Source of the DNA: Flavicella marina | GTDB lineage: Bacteria > Bacteroidota > Bacteroidia > Flavobacteriales > Flavobacteriaceae | Direction: 5' to 3' | Assembly: GCF_009193215.1 (NCBI RefSeq) | Contig: NZ_VYVA01000004.1 | Coordinates: forward strand, 248,001-312,000 | Length of the DNA stretch: 64,000 nucleotides | Shown here: positions 1 through 8,334 of the stretch, in pieces | Layout: every line of letters begins with the position of its first letter | How positions within the stretch are numbered: the first letter of the stretch is position 1 | Position numbers and translations under genes: made by a program | Notes under the pieces: generated by a model | The model's input: only the letters and a program-made list of their open reading frames with translations | Database searches by the model: none | What the model was told of the DNA's origin: nothing

Positions 1-2449
1 GAATCATCAATAAACTCCTACCAAATACTGTAGGTACTGATTTGTTTTTAAACGAATCTAATTTTCTAGTATCTCCGCAATCCGTTCCTAAAAACCTATA
101 ACGTCCTTGTATTTCAAATGAAACCTCATCTTCAACATGTTTGACCTCATGACCATTTTTATCTATCAATTGCGCTACAATATGAGCTACATCTGTATTA
201 TTAGATTTCAATTGACTTTTATCAACAGTTAATCTAATTGCTACAGGTTTCTTCACGCTAGTCAACTTTATCGAAGCTTTTTTATGCCCCTTTTTTCCTT
301 TCGCTTCAAGTTTTCCCTTCTTATAATCTACAGCCCATTTATAGGTATAATCTTGTTGATTTTTCAAATATTTTTTACCCAATGATTTACCGTTTTGGTA
401 GAGTTCCACTTCTTCACAATTTGAGTATACCTCTACAATCGTTCTTACACCTTCTTTGTAGTTCCAATACGGGTTTACTTCTTGCCATTCTCGAGGAGCC
501 AACTTCCAATAATCTTTTTTCTTCTCAACCACTTCTCCATTTGTAGCTAATTTATAGATTGATTTTTGTTCGGTTTGTGTATACATACTGATGACAGCTA
601 AATCATTTCTCCACAATGATTTGAACATATAAAATGACCCTCTCGGAAAACCCGCGATATCTAATGGACCATGAGGTGTAACCTTCTGTGGCCAAAAATC
701 CGCCCTGCATTCACCCATATAATCTACTCCGGTCCATAAAAAAAGTCCAGCTATAAAATCATGCTCCATCACAGCTTTCCATTCATAATAGCGAGGAACG
801 TTTTCTGTTCCCATCATGCATTTATCAGGATAAGTTTCTTTGAAATATTTATATTTATGAGGTTTGTAACTAAAACCTACTACATCTAAGACATCTGTAT
901 AGCCAGTTTCAAAACTAGAAGTAGGTAAAATACAATTGGCTGTGACAACTCTGGTTGTATCCATTGCTCTCGTCCAATCTGCCAATTTTTTAGCAGTTTC
1001 TCCTATATTGAAAGTTTGCTCAGGAAATTGTTCCCAAAAAGCTCTTACCTGCTTTGGACTGTGCGGTGGAATCTTTGTTCTCCACAATGTCCAATCCATT
1101 TTATCATCCTTATTAGTTTCTTTAAATATTCCGGTTGCTCCACGATTTCCAGGATACGTCCATTCTATTTCATTACCAATACTCCACTGAAAAATGCAAG
1201 GATGATTTCTACTACTTTTCATTGTGTTTTTTAGATCTTTCTCAGCCCATAATTGAAAATGTTCTGAATGCCCTCTCGTAATATAATCCACTTCTTTATC
1301 GTGCATATTATATCTTTTGTCTTTTGGTAAATCCCATTCATCATAAAATTCGTTTTGCACTAAAAATCCAAGTTCATCGCATAAATCTAAAAATTCATCA
1401 GAAGCAGGATTGTGTGAGGTTCTTATTGCATTGCACCCACCTTCTTTAAGTTTCAACAATCTTCGTTTCCAAACATCTTTAGGCACGGCAGCTCCAACCA
1501 CTCCAGCATCATGATGCAAACAAACTCCTTTTATTTTCATGTTTTCCCCATTAAAGAAAAAGCCCTTATCCTTGTCAAAACGAAAAGTTCTAATACCAAA
1601 GCGCGTTAGTCTTGGAGCTTTATCAATTCCCTCAAAATATGTTTTTACGGTATACAAAGTGGGATTGTCAATTTTCCATAATTTTGGTTTTGACACGACA
1701 AAGCTTTGGAATATTTTACGAGTTGTTTTCCCAGATAACAGAACTTTATTTCTTTCTGTTGCGACAATTTCCCCTCCATCATCAATTATTTCAGAAATCA
1801 CAACAGCTTCTTTATCATGTTCGTAGTCATTTTTAAGCTCTAACTCAATTTTAACTTGAGCTTCTTTTTTACTAACTTTAGGGGTAGTTACAAACGTTCC
1901 CCATGCCGGAATATGCAATTTATCTGAAATCAACAATTGAACGTTTCTATATATCCCTGAACCTGTATACCATCTAGAATCTGCATACCTACTATGATCC
2001 ACCCTAACCGAAATTCTATTGACCTCTCCTTTTGGTTTCAAGTAATTTGTTAAATCATAAAATATAGGAGCATATCCGAAGGGATGATTTCCAATTCGAT
2101 AACCATTCAGCCAAAACTCCGCATTGTTGTAAACACCATCAAAAATAATATAACACTTTTCATTACTGGTAATTGGTGTTCTGAAATTCTTTGAATACCA
2201 ACCAATTCCACCAGGCGTAAATGCGGTTGCTCCTTCTAATTCTTGAGAAAAACCTAGTTCAATCGTCCAATCATGTGGAAGATCCAATTTCCTCCAATGA
2301 GAAATGTCGTAGGTTGTCAATGCATAATTTTTGGAATCGGAAAGCGTAAAAAACCAATCATCATTAAAACTCAATAGTTGATTCTTTTGTCCTTGACTTA
2401 TCAACGTTGCAAAAACTAGAAATAAGGTAAATAATTGGGTTCTTCTCAT
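1..2449 (-). CDS. Glycoside hydrolase family 2 beta-galactosidase-like enzyme (3' end cut by window edge)
   Basis: Secreted or periplasmic glycosidase that would cleave a beta-linked sugar (galactoside or related) from a polysaccharide fragment. I read at least 816 codons on the minus strand from the ATG at 2449; the C-terminus lies beyond base 1. The N-terminus (MRRTQLFTLFLVFATLISQG) is a signal peptide. A GH2 sugar-binding domain follows, then the TIM barrel with the acid/base motif SIGNEIEW (Glu about 427) and the nucleophile motif MGTENVP (Glu about 549). After the barrel, the sequence around residues 600-720 resembles DUF4982 and an Ig-like domain. Neighbours are an AraC regulator and a sulfatase, so the substrate may be a sulfated algal glycan (inference). 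Exact specificity cannot be read from sequence. Confidence 0.9.
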   Translation of the reverse strand, partial: MRRTQLFTLFLVFATLISQGQKNQLLSFNDDWFFTLSDSKNYALTTYDISHWRKLDLPHDWTIELGFSQELEGATAFTPGGIGWYSKNFRTPITSNEKCYIIFDGVYNNAEFWLNGYRIGNHPFGYAPIFYDLTNYLKPKGEVNRISVRVDHSRYADSRWYTGSGIYRNVQLLISDKLHIPAWGTFVTTPKVSKKEAQVKIELELKNDYEHDKEAVVISEIIDDGGEIVATERNKVLLSGKTTRKIFQSFVVSKPKLWKIDNPTLYTVKTYFEGIDKAPRLTRFGIRTFRFDKDKGFFFNGENMKIKGVCLHHDAGVVGAAVPKDVWKRRLLKLKEGGCNAIRTSHNPASDEFLDLCDELGFLVQNEFYDEWDLPKDKRYNMHDKEVDYITRGHSEHFQLWAEKDLKNTMKSSRNHPCIFQWSIGNEIEWTYPGNRGATGIFKETNKDDKMDWTLWRTKIPPHSPKQVRAFWEQFPEQTFNIGETAKKLADWTRAMDTTRVVTANCILPTSSFETGYTDVLDVVGFSYKPHKYKYFKETYPDKCMMGTENVPRYYEWKAVMEHDFIAGLFLWTGVDYMGECRADFWPQKVTPHGPLDIAGFPRGSFYMFKSLWRNDLAVISMYTQTEQKSIYKLATNGEVVEKKKDYWKLAPREWQEVNPYWNYKEGVRTIVEVYSNCEEVELYQNGKSLGKKYLKNQQDYTYKWAVDYKKGKLEAKGKKGHKKASIKLTSVKKPVAIRLTVDKSQLKSNNTDVAHIVAQLIDKNGHEVKHVEDEVSFEIQGRYRFLGTDCGDTRKLDSFKNKSVPTVFGRSLLMI

Positions 2450-2622
2450 ATCATAATATTTTTAGTAAACTGTGTTTTTTTGTTTCAACAACAAATGAAT
2501 TACAAAGATTAGCATTCAAAAAGACTCATACATAAAGTATATTCACATAAATATGAACTATTATGTTGTTAGCTTCATTAGTTATAACTAACTATTAGTT
2601 CCTACAAAAAATGAAAACGACT

Positions 2623-3474
2623 TCAAGTCAAATATTGATCATTCGAATGAATTTTTCGATACTTATAAGGTGTCACATTCTGAACTTTTTTAAACTGTTT
2701 GTAAAAAAAAGATAAGGATTCGTAACCACAAGAATAACCTATTTCTGAAACAGTTTTATCTGTTTCAACCAACATTCGAGTAGCCATATTAATTCTATAT
2801 TCATTCAAATACGTAAAAAAGGGTCTCCCCATTAGTTTACTATAAAACCTAGAAAAAGATTGCTCAGACATCCCTACAACATTGGCTATTTGCAATAAAC
2901 TAATTCTCTCTTGAAAATGTTTTTCGACATAATTGTGAATCTTAACAATTCTATTTTGTTCGTTCACAACTGTTAGATCGTCAAAACTATTCTGAGACAA
3001 AGAGCTACCTTTTTCTTTTGATAGAAAAATCAATACTTTGAGAAGTCGTACGTATTTTTCTTGCTTATCAAGTGATAAGATTTCCATCAAATCTTGTTTC
3101 AATTTTCTTGCTGTGCTTTTAGAAAATAAAATTCCCTTATTTGCTTTCTTCAACAAATCAAACACTTTAGTTAACTCAGGTCTTTGCGCAAATGCGTCAC
3201 TACTCCACTGAATAACGATTGATTCACACAAATCTTCATCACTATGTGTATTCCTCCAAAAGTGAGGAAGATTACCTCCTAGTAAAACGAGTTCCCCTTG
3301 CTCGTAATCTCCAACAAAATCACCAATAAACTTTGTTCCCTTACTTTGTACAATATAAATTAATTCCAACTCTGGATGCACATGCCAAGGAGTAACAAAG
3401 TCCGTGGCAACATATTTAAAAGCCTTTATTGAAGACTCTCCATCTGTATTTATATTTTCTAGAATTGGTTTCAA
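2623..3474 (-). CDS. AraC family transcriptional regulator
   Basis: Cytoplasmic DNA-binding regulator. An N-terminal cupin-like sensor (HVHPELELIYI near residues 30-40) probably binds a sugar, and a C-terminal double helix-turn-helix carries GMSEQSFSRFYSKLMG and IGYSCGYESLSFFYKQF, the AraC signature. No ATG exists near the N-terminus. I chose the TTG at 3474, which gives the family-like start MKPILEN and lies 8 nt after the sulfatase stop; an upstream TTG at 3498 would overlap the sulfatase by 16 nt and add 8 residues. Close spacing suggests co-transcription with the sulfatase. It likely controls the flanking sulfatase and GH2 genes (inference). Confidence 0.88.
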   Translation of the reverse strand: MKPILENINTDGESSIKAFKYVATDFVTPWHVHPELELIYIVQSKGTKFIGDFVGDYEQGELVLLGGNLPHFWRNTHSDEDLCESIVIQWSSDAFAQRPELTKVFDLLKKANKGILFSKSTARKLKQDLMEILSLDKQEKYVRLLKVLIFLSKEKGSSLSQNSFDDLTVVNEQNRIVKIHNYVEKHFQERISLLQIANVVGMSEQSFSRFYSKLMGRPFFTYLNEYRINMATRMLVETDKTVSEIGYSCGYESLSFFYKQFKKVQNVTPYKYRKIHSNDQYLT

Positions 3475-3482
3475 AAAAAATT

Positions 3483-5096
3483 CTATTTTCCTTGCCAACC
3501 CGACTTTTCCATTCGTTCTAACAATTTGGCGACCAACTCGGGATTATTCTCTGCAATGTTTGTTGTTTCATTCGGATCTTCTTGATGATCATATACTTCA
3601 ACAAACAAAGGTTTCTCTTCTGGTTTTCTTCTGTCTTTCCATACCACGGTTCTATAACGATCTGTACGCATCGCATACCCCATTACAAACTGTTCAAAGG
3701 TTTCTCTATTCCATTTATCTCCCATTTGAGCAGCAATTCGATCTTCAATTTTAACAATTAATGGAGCATAGAATGCAGTTCTAAAAGGAGGCGTAAAAGG
3801 ACGAGCAGCCCACTCTCTTAATGCTGGTGTCGGAAAAATGCTAAAGGCATCTTCCTTCCATTTTTTTGAAGGTTTTTTCAATAATGGTACTAAACTAGTT
3901 CCTTCTAAATGATTAGGTTTCTCTAAATCCGCCAAATCACACAACGTTGGAAATAAATCTACCAATTCAACCAAAGCATCTGATTTCTGACCTTTAACTT
4001 TATTTGAAACCTCAGGAGCAACTATAATAAAAGGAACTTTCGTCGCCACTTCATAATTCGTCGCCTTTCCCCAGTAGCCCATTTCACCAAGATTAAATCC
4101 ATGATCCGACCATAAGACGATAATGGTATTCTCATATGCGCCTGATTCTTTCAATGCCTGAATCATGTTTCCTATCTGTGCATCAATGTAGCTAGTACAT
4201 GCATAATAGCCATGTCTTAATTTTTTTTGTAAAGCTTCTGAAAACGGTGCTGTTTTCGGCATATCTGCTGCAACACGGACTTCCATTGACTCAGACAAGC
4301 CCATAGCAGCACCATTTATAGGAGCTTTTGTATGTGTTGCAAGTGGAATTGCATCTCTATCGTACATGTCCCAATACTTTTTAGGAGCAATCCAATCTAA
4401 ATGTGGTTTTTTAAACCCTAAACCTAAAAACCAAGGTTTTTCATTTTCAACCAATTCATGTAACGTAGCAATTGCTGCTTTTGTATTATAACCATCTTCA
4501 TAAGTATCGTCAGGTACGTCTGCACATTCGGTTACGGGTCCTTTCGCCAACCAGTTTTCTCTAATAACCTTAGCACCGTATCTTTCTTCTAGAGCTTTTT
4601 TATTTTTTATGTACAATTCTTGACTTTCTTTCAAAACATATCCTCCTTTTGTTTCAGGGGCATTTGCACTTCGTTTAGGTTTCAACGCTTTTCTAGACCA
4701 TGACATTTCATCATCTGTATACTTACCGTGAAAAACTTTACCTGCATATACAGTTTCGTACCCATTTTCTCTAAAGTGCTGTGGGATTGTTTTTATGCTA
4801 GGAACATTTGCCCTAAAATCTTGGAATAAATCTGTAACATTAATTGATTCTGGTCTCGCTCCGGTCATAATACTAGCTCTAGATGGACCACAAATGGCTT
4901 GCTGACAATAAGCTCTGGTAAATAAAACTCCACTTTGAGCAAGCTTATCAATATTTGGTGATTTTACAATCTCAGATCCATAACAACCTAATTCAGTTTT
5001 CAAATCATCTACTGCTAGAAACAATATATTTTTCTGTTGTTGCGAATGCGCAACCATTGTAAAACCGATAGCTAGTAAAATAAGTAATTTCTTCAT
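3483..5096 (-). CDS. Secreted sulfatase, iduronate-2-sulfatase-like (S1 family)
   Basis: Formylglycine-dependent sulfatase that would remove sulfate from a glycan in the periplasm. Residues 1-18 form a signal peptide (MKKLLILLAIGFTMVAHS). The metal-binding pair is Asp30-Asp31 (AVDDLKTELGCYG). The active-site motif CGPSR places the Cys to be converted to formylglycine at residue 69 (C-x-P-S-R). A later WSDHGFNLGEMGYWGK block supplies further metal and sulfate ligands. Length 537 aa fits the S1_7-like group. A maturation enzyme for formylglycine must be elsewhere. Last gene codons abut the AraC gene, and a GH2 enzyme follows, giving a small sulfated-polysaccharide cluster. A -7 box (TATTTTTG on the minus strand, 5120-5127) lies 24 nt upstream of the start. 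Confidence 0.93.
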   Translation of the reverse strand: MKKLLILLAIGFTMVAHSQQQKNILFLAVDDLKTELGCYGSEIVKSPNIDKLAQSGVLFTRAYCQQAICGPSRASIMTGARPESINVTDLFQDFRANVPSIKTIPQHFRENGYETVYAGKVFHGKYTDDEMSWSRKALKPKRSANAPETKGGYVLKESQELYIKNKKALEERYGAKVIRENWLAKGPVTECADVPDDTYEDGYNTKAAIATLHELVENEKPWFLGLGFKKPHLDWIAPKKYWDMYDRDAIPLATHTKAPINGAAMGLSESMEVRVAADMPKTAPFSEALQKKLRHGYYACTSYIDAQIGNMIQALKESGAYENTIIVLWSDHGFNLGEMGYWGKATNYEVATKVPFIIVAPEVSNKVKGQKSDALVELVDLFPTLCDLADLEKPNHLEGTSLVPLLKKPSKKWKEDAFSIFPTPALREWAARPFTPPFRTAFYAPLIVKIEDRIAAQMGDKWNRETFEQFVMGYAMRTDRYRTVVWKDRRKPEEKPLFVEVYDHQEDPNETTNIAENNPELVAKLLERMEKSGWQGK

Positions 5097-5293
5097 GAAA
5101 CATTTTTTAATTTGTTAAACAAAAATAAGAAGTCTAGTTTCTTTTGATTGGAATATATTACCAAATACAACTACTATATTACCTGTTTTATACCCTAATT
5201 CTACCCAATTATTTCAATAATTGTAGATTGATTTTAAAGTAACCTTGACAAACTAAAGCATTGTTTGTATTTTTACTACAAACCTATTTATCT

Positions 5294-5944
5294 ATGAAAA
5301 ATCTAATTGCCTCTGTTTTAATGTTAGGAACTCTTAGCATTTTTGCTCAAAACGACACCACTGCTACAACTATTGAAGTGCCAGACAATCAAAACAACAC
5401 ACAAAATGAGCAAGTTGAAGCACCGCCAAAACAGACTACCGCTAAAGATGAAAATGATAAAAAGGCGGCTGTTCCTTTTCTAAAAAAAATATATGTAGGT
5501 GGAACATTTGGTGCAACATTCGGAAATTATACATCCATAACCGTAGCTCCCACAATAGGCTATAGATTAAAACCTTCTTTATATACTGGGCTTAAGGTAT
5601 ACTATACTTATTCTACACAAAAAATTCAAGGTCAAAAATACGACTACCACAATTATGGGTTTGGTACATTTTTACGTTGGTTCGCATTTAGTGACTTGTA
5701 TGTACATATTGCCCCAGAAATCTATAGTTACGAATATTTAAGTTTAGATAACAATGCCAATGTAACCTCTACTACCGAGTGGGTGCCTTATTTATGGGCA
5801 GGTGCCGGTATTAGAAAAAGAACAAGCAAACGTTCATGGGTATCTGTGCACGTGCTGTTCGATTTGTTAAACGATAAAAATTCTCCGTTTGAACAATGGG
5901 AACCAAATGTGGTAATTGGAGCTGGTACAAGCTTTGGTAGATAA
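5294..5944 (+). CDS. Outer-membrane beta-barrel protein of unknown function
   Basis: About 216 aa from the ATG at 5294. The longer frame from 5261 would place a second hydrophobic stretch before a complete signal peptide, so I prefer MKNLIASVLMLGTLSIFAQ as the start. After a low-complexity Thr/Gln/Glu-rich linker (residues 20-55), the rest has alternating aromatic and polar residues with repeated Tyr-rich strands and Gly turns (YVGGTFGATFG, YTYSTQKIQG). It ends in a strand plus GAGTSFGR, as in small 8-strand barrels of the OmpA/PorT-like class. No catalytic motif was seen. It stands alone on the plus strand between two minus-strand clusters. Confidence 0.75.
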   Translation: MKNLIASVLMLGTLSIFAQNDTTATTIEVPDNQNNTQNEQVEAPPKQTTAKDENDKKAAVPFLKKIYVGGTFGATFGNYTSITVAPTIGYRLKPSLYTGLKVYYTYSTQKIQGQKYDYHNYGFGTFLRWFAFSDLYVHIAPEIYSYEYLSLDNNANVTSTTEWVPYLWAGAGIRKRTSKRSWVSVHVLFDLLNDKNSPFEQWEPNVVIGAGTSFGR

Positions 5945-5988
5945 ACTTAGCGCATTAATCTAACTAGGTTAAATCGTCAAAATGATCC

Positions 5989-6255
5989 TTACAGCGTTGT
6001 TTTTCCAATTGCACAACTAACAAATGATTTAACTTTTGTAGTCGTTGCGTTGGCATCTCCCTCTTTTGGGTACCCGGCTTTTAATAACATTTCTTCTACT
6101 GAGACAATGGTGTTATCATTGCTATATTGAAAAGTAATGGTACTTTCTTCTATATTGATGTTAATATCTGAAACATCTGCATGCGCAATCTTTTTACGAA
6201 TGGTATTGGCACACCCATTACATTTTAAGTTTTGAACTATAATTTTTGCTTTCAT
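5989..6255 (-). CDS. Heavy-metal-associated (HMA) domain protein
   Basis: Small soluble 88-aa protein of the ferredoxin-like HMA fold that binds soft metal ions such as Cu(I) through two cysteines. The motif is NLKCNGCANTIRKKI, with Cys12 and Cys15. The ATG follows the TAA of the upstream persulfide dioxygenase gene with no intervening base (TAAATG), so translation is likely coupled. A third Cys near the C-terminus (FVSCAIG) is outside the usual site. Association with a persulfide/thiosulfate enzyme suggests a role in thiol, sulfide or metal stress (inference). Confidence 0.85.
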   Translation of the reverse strand: MKAKIIVQNLKCNGCANTIRKKIAHADVSDININIEESTITFQYSNDNTIVSVEEMLLKAGYPKEGDANATTTKVKSFVSCAIGKTTL

Positions 6256-7662
6256 TTATTTAAGTGCTGAAGGGCAAACAAATGCCGTAGTTTTAATAGC
6301 TGTTTTTTGTATTGCTGCAAAGCCTCCTTTTACATCAATAAAGTTATGAATACCTCTTTGTTTCAATATTGAAGCCGCGATCATACTTCTATAACCACCT
6401 GCACAATGCAAATAAAAAGTTTCAACTTCTGGAAATTCTTTTAAAAATGAATTCAAATTACTCAAAGGTGTATTTTTAGCGTTTTCAATTCGCTCAGATG
6501 CAAATTCAGTTTCTTTACGTACATCAAATATTTTTGATTCCGAAGCTACTTCTGAAAATTTAACAGCATCTATACCTTCTACTTTTTCTACTTCTTTCGA
6601 TGCATTTTCCCAAGCTTTCATTCCTCCTTTCAAAACACCCAAGGTATAATCAAAACCTACTCGTGATAAACGTGTAATAGCTTCTTCTTCTTTCCCTTCT
6701 GGAGCTACTAATAGTAGTGGTTGTTTTACATCACCAATTAAGGCACCAACCCAAGGTGCAAAACCACCATTTAATCCGATGAAAATAGAATTCGGTATAT
6801 GGCTGTTTGCAAATTCATCTTGCGTTCTAACATCCAAAATCAAGGCATGACTATTTTCAGCAATCTCCTGAAACTCATCAGGTGTCAATTCATGTGTCCC
6901 TTTTTCAATAACTTCAGAAATATCTGCATACCCTTCTTTATTCATTTGAACATTCAATGGAAAATAAACTGGAGGAGCCTGTAACCCAGTAGTCACTTCT
7001 TTTACGAACTCTTCTTTTGTCATATCCGACCTCAAGGCATAGTTAGTTGCTTTTTGATCACCGAGTAAACCAACAGTTTCTTTACTCATATTTTTTCCAC
7101 AAGCAGACCCTGCACCATGACCCGGATACACCAAGACAGAATCTGGCAAGGTCATAATTTTATTTCTCAAACTATCGTATAATGTTTCAGCTAACAATTC
7201 TTTTGTCATACCCGAGGATTTTTGAGCTAAGTCTGGCCTTCCTACATCACCCAAAAACAGCGTATCTCCAGTAAAAATCGCATGTTCTTTTTTAGCTTCA
7301 TCGAAAAGTAAGAAAGTACTACTTTCCATTGTATGTCCTGGAGTGTGTAAAACCTTTATGACAATATTACCCAATGTAAATTCTTGACCATCTCTTGCAA
7401 TTACTGCATCGAAATTAGTTTCGGCATTTGGTCCATAAATAATTCTAGCTCCAGTTTTATTTGCCAAAGTAACGTGCCCACTAACGAAATCAGCATGAAA
7501 ATGAGTCTCGAAAATATATTTAATTTTCGCACCATGAGTCGTTGCCTTATCCATATATGGATGTACTTCTCGTAGTGGGTCAATAATTGCCACCTCTCCA
7601 TTACTCTCGATATAATATGCTCCTTGTGCAAGGCACCCCGTATAAATCTGTTCAATTTTCAT
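6256..7662 (-). CDS. CstB-like persulfide dioxygenase fused to two rhodanese domains
   Basis: Probable non-heme iron persulfide dioxygenase-sulfurtransferase that turns glutathione- or other persulfides into sulfite or thiosulfate. Residues 1-235 are a metallo-beta-lactamase fold with THFHADFVSGH, TPGHT, FTGDTLFLGDVGRPD and YPGHG. A first rhodanese-like domain (about 255-355) has LLVAPEGKEE where the active Cys should be, so it is degenerate. The second (about 365-465) has the catalytic loop HCAGGYRS with Cys420. This order, dioxygenase, pseudo-rhodanese, rhodanese, matches the known architecture of staphylococcal CstB. I prefer the ATG at 7662 (MKIEQIYTG); an ATG at 7671 is only about 8 nt from the predicted transcription start. 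A Crp/Fnr-like palindrome lies upstream. Confidence 0.9.
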   Translation of the reverse strand: MKIEQIYTGCLAQGAYYIESNGEVAIIDPLREVHPYMDKATTHGAKIKYIFETHFHADFVSGHVTLANKTGARIIYGPNAETNFDAVIARDGQEFTLGNIVIKVLHTPGHTMESSTFLLFDEAKKEHAIFTGDTLFLGDVGRPDLAQKSSGMTKELLAETLYDSLRNKIMTLPDSVLVYPGHGAGSACGKNMSKETVGLLGDQKATNYALRSDMTKEEFVKEVTTGLQAPPVYFPLNVQMNKEGYADISEVIEKGTHELTPDEFQEIAENSHALILDVRTQDEFANSHIPNSIFIGLNGGFAPWVGALIGDVKQPLLLVAPEGKEEEAITRLSRVGFDYTLGVLKGGMKAWENASKEVEKVEGIDAVKFSEVASESKIFDVRKETEFASERIENAKNTPLSNLNSFLKEFPEVETFYLHCAGGYRSMIAASILKQRGIHNFIDVKGGFAAIQKTAIKTTAFVCPSALK

Positions 7663-7682
7663 TTGTGTCATTTTTTATACTA

Positions 7683-7690
7683 CAAAGTTA
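7683..7690 (-). promoter_or_regulatory. -7 promoter box of the persulfide dioxygenase operon
   Basis: The minus strand reads TAACTTTG, a perfect match to the Bacteroidota TANNTTTG box. Transcription would start near 7678-7679, giving a leader of about 17 nt to the ATG at 7662. No clear TTG -33 box is present at the right distance, consistent with a promoter that needs an activator. Confidence 0.65.
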
Positions 7691-7711
7691 CAATTCAAAA
7701 TTCTTGTAACT

Positions 7712-7727
7712 TGTAACCTTTGTTACA
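7712..7727. promoter_or_regulatory. Crp/Fnr-like operator (perfect inverted repeat)
   Basis: TGTAAC-CTTT-GTTACA is a perfect 6-bp inverted repeat with a 4-bp spacer; a further TTGTAAC half-site lies next to it at 7704-7710. Its centre (7719.5) is about 41 bp upstream of the predicted start of the dioxygenase transcript, the class II activator position of Crp/Fnr regulators. The binding protein is not in this window, so the assignment is inference. Confidence 0.6.
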
Positions 7728-7743
7728 CTTGTTGTTTTAAAAC

Positions 7744-7893
7744 AAAAAATCCCAGTTAAATTAATAACTGGGATTATTACATTAAATGTTTCTATTTTTC
7801 TATGCATCAAAGGAACCTAACAACCTTTGAAGCAATCATCAAAGAAACAGAAACAATTTAAAAACTAACCAACCTAACTTTATTTCTTATGAT
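7744..7893 (-). ncRNA. Predicted small RNA, unit A of a tandem array
   Basis: Minus-strand RNA of about 150 nt predicted between the promoter at 7898-7926 and an intrinsic terminator at 7744-7775. The terminator stem is AATCCCAGTTA/TAACTGGGATT with loop TTAATT followed by six U. An upstream hairpin has a perfect 7-bp stem TCAAAGG/CCTTTGA closing the loop UUGUUAGGUU (7814-7823). A second copy of GUUAGGUU lies near the 5' end (about 7873-7880). The body differs from units B and C, but the hairpin loop and promoter are the same. No reading frame is conserved with the other units. Confidence 0.68.
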
Positions 7894-7897
7894 ACTT

Positions 7898-7926
7898 CAA
7901 AGATACTCCTAACCTCTCTTCACAAA
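7898..7926 (-). promoter_or_regulatory. Promoter of small RNA unit A
   Basis: On the minus strand TTTG (7923-7926), 17-nt spacer, TATCTTTG (7898-7905): a full match to the flavobacterial consensus. Copies 302 and 604 bp away keep both boxes. Confidence 0.75.
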
Positions 7927-7939
7927 TGCGCAAACTAAG

Positions 7940-7987
7940 TGAAACGTCTTTTTTGATAGGTGAAACGACTTATGAGATAATTGAAAC
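7940..7987 (-). promoter_or_regulatory. Phased GTTTCA repeats upstream of unit A
   Basis: GTTTCA (TGAAAC on the plus strand) starts at 7940, 7961 and 7982, that is, every 21 bp, two helical turns. The repeats sit just upstream of the -33 box, with the nearest centred about 50 bp before the predicted start. This looks like a row of activator sites on one DNA face (inference). Confidence 0.55.
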
Positions 7988-8032
7988 AAATTATAAGAAA
8001 AAACAAGCTCTTTCTACCTAACTTTTAGGCAT

Positions 8033-8195
8033 AAAAAAAATCCTGGAACCTAACAACCAGGATTTTTTTACTTTAAAATTCTTTCTGAAAATTCTATGAA
8101 AAACAAGAACCTAACAACTTCTTTTTCAATTCTCAAACAATCAGTGAACCTTAAATACTAAACCAATCTAAATATGAAAATTATTATTTTTCTAT
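8033..8195 (-). ncRNA. Predicted small RNA, unit B of a tandem array
   Basis: Minus-strand RNA of about 163 nt. Hairpin 1 has stem GAAAAAGAAG/CTTGTTTTTC (one mismatch) closing the loop UUGUUAGGUU (8108-8117). The terminator hairpin (8033-8069) has stem ATCCTGG/CCAGGAT, extended by A-U pairs, and closes the same loop (8047-8056) before a run of eight U. The same decamer is thus displayed twice in one RNA. Unit C is nearly identical. The plus-strand open frame across this unit is not conserved in the other copies. Confidence 0.72.
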
Positions 8196-8199
8196 ACCC

Positions 8200-8228
8200 C
8201 AAAGATATTTCTAACTTCTCTTCACAAA
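8200..8228 (-). promoter_or_regulatory. Promoter of small RNA unit B
   Basis: Minus strand TTTG (8225-8228), 17-nt spacer, TATCTTTG (8200-8207). Spacer bases differ from copies 1 and 3, yet both boxes and their distance are kept. Confidence 0.75.
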
Positions 8229-8241
8229 TCTATAAACTAAG

Positions 8242-8289
8242 TGAAACGTCTTTTTTGATAGGTGAAACGACTTATGAGATAATTGAAAC
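8242..8289 (-). promoter_or_regulatory. Phased GTTTCA repeats upstream of unit B
   Basis: GTTTCA elements (TGAAAC on plus) start at 8242, 8263 and 8284, again exactly 21 bp apart, in the same position relative to the promoter as in unit A. Confidence 0.55.
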
Positions 8290-8334
8290 AAATTATAAGA
8301 AAAAACAAGCTCTTTCTACTTCACTTTTAGGCAT

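Noticed and set aside
1539-1836. Plus-strand frames inside the GH2 gene
   Set aside because: They are antisense to a gene with intact catalytic motifs and have no family features or promoter.
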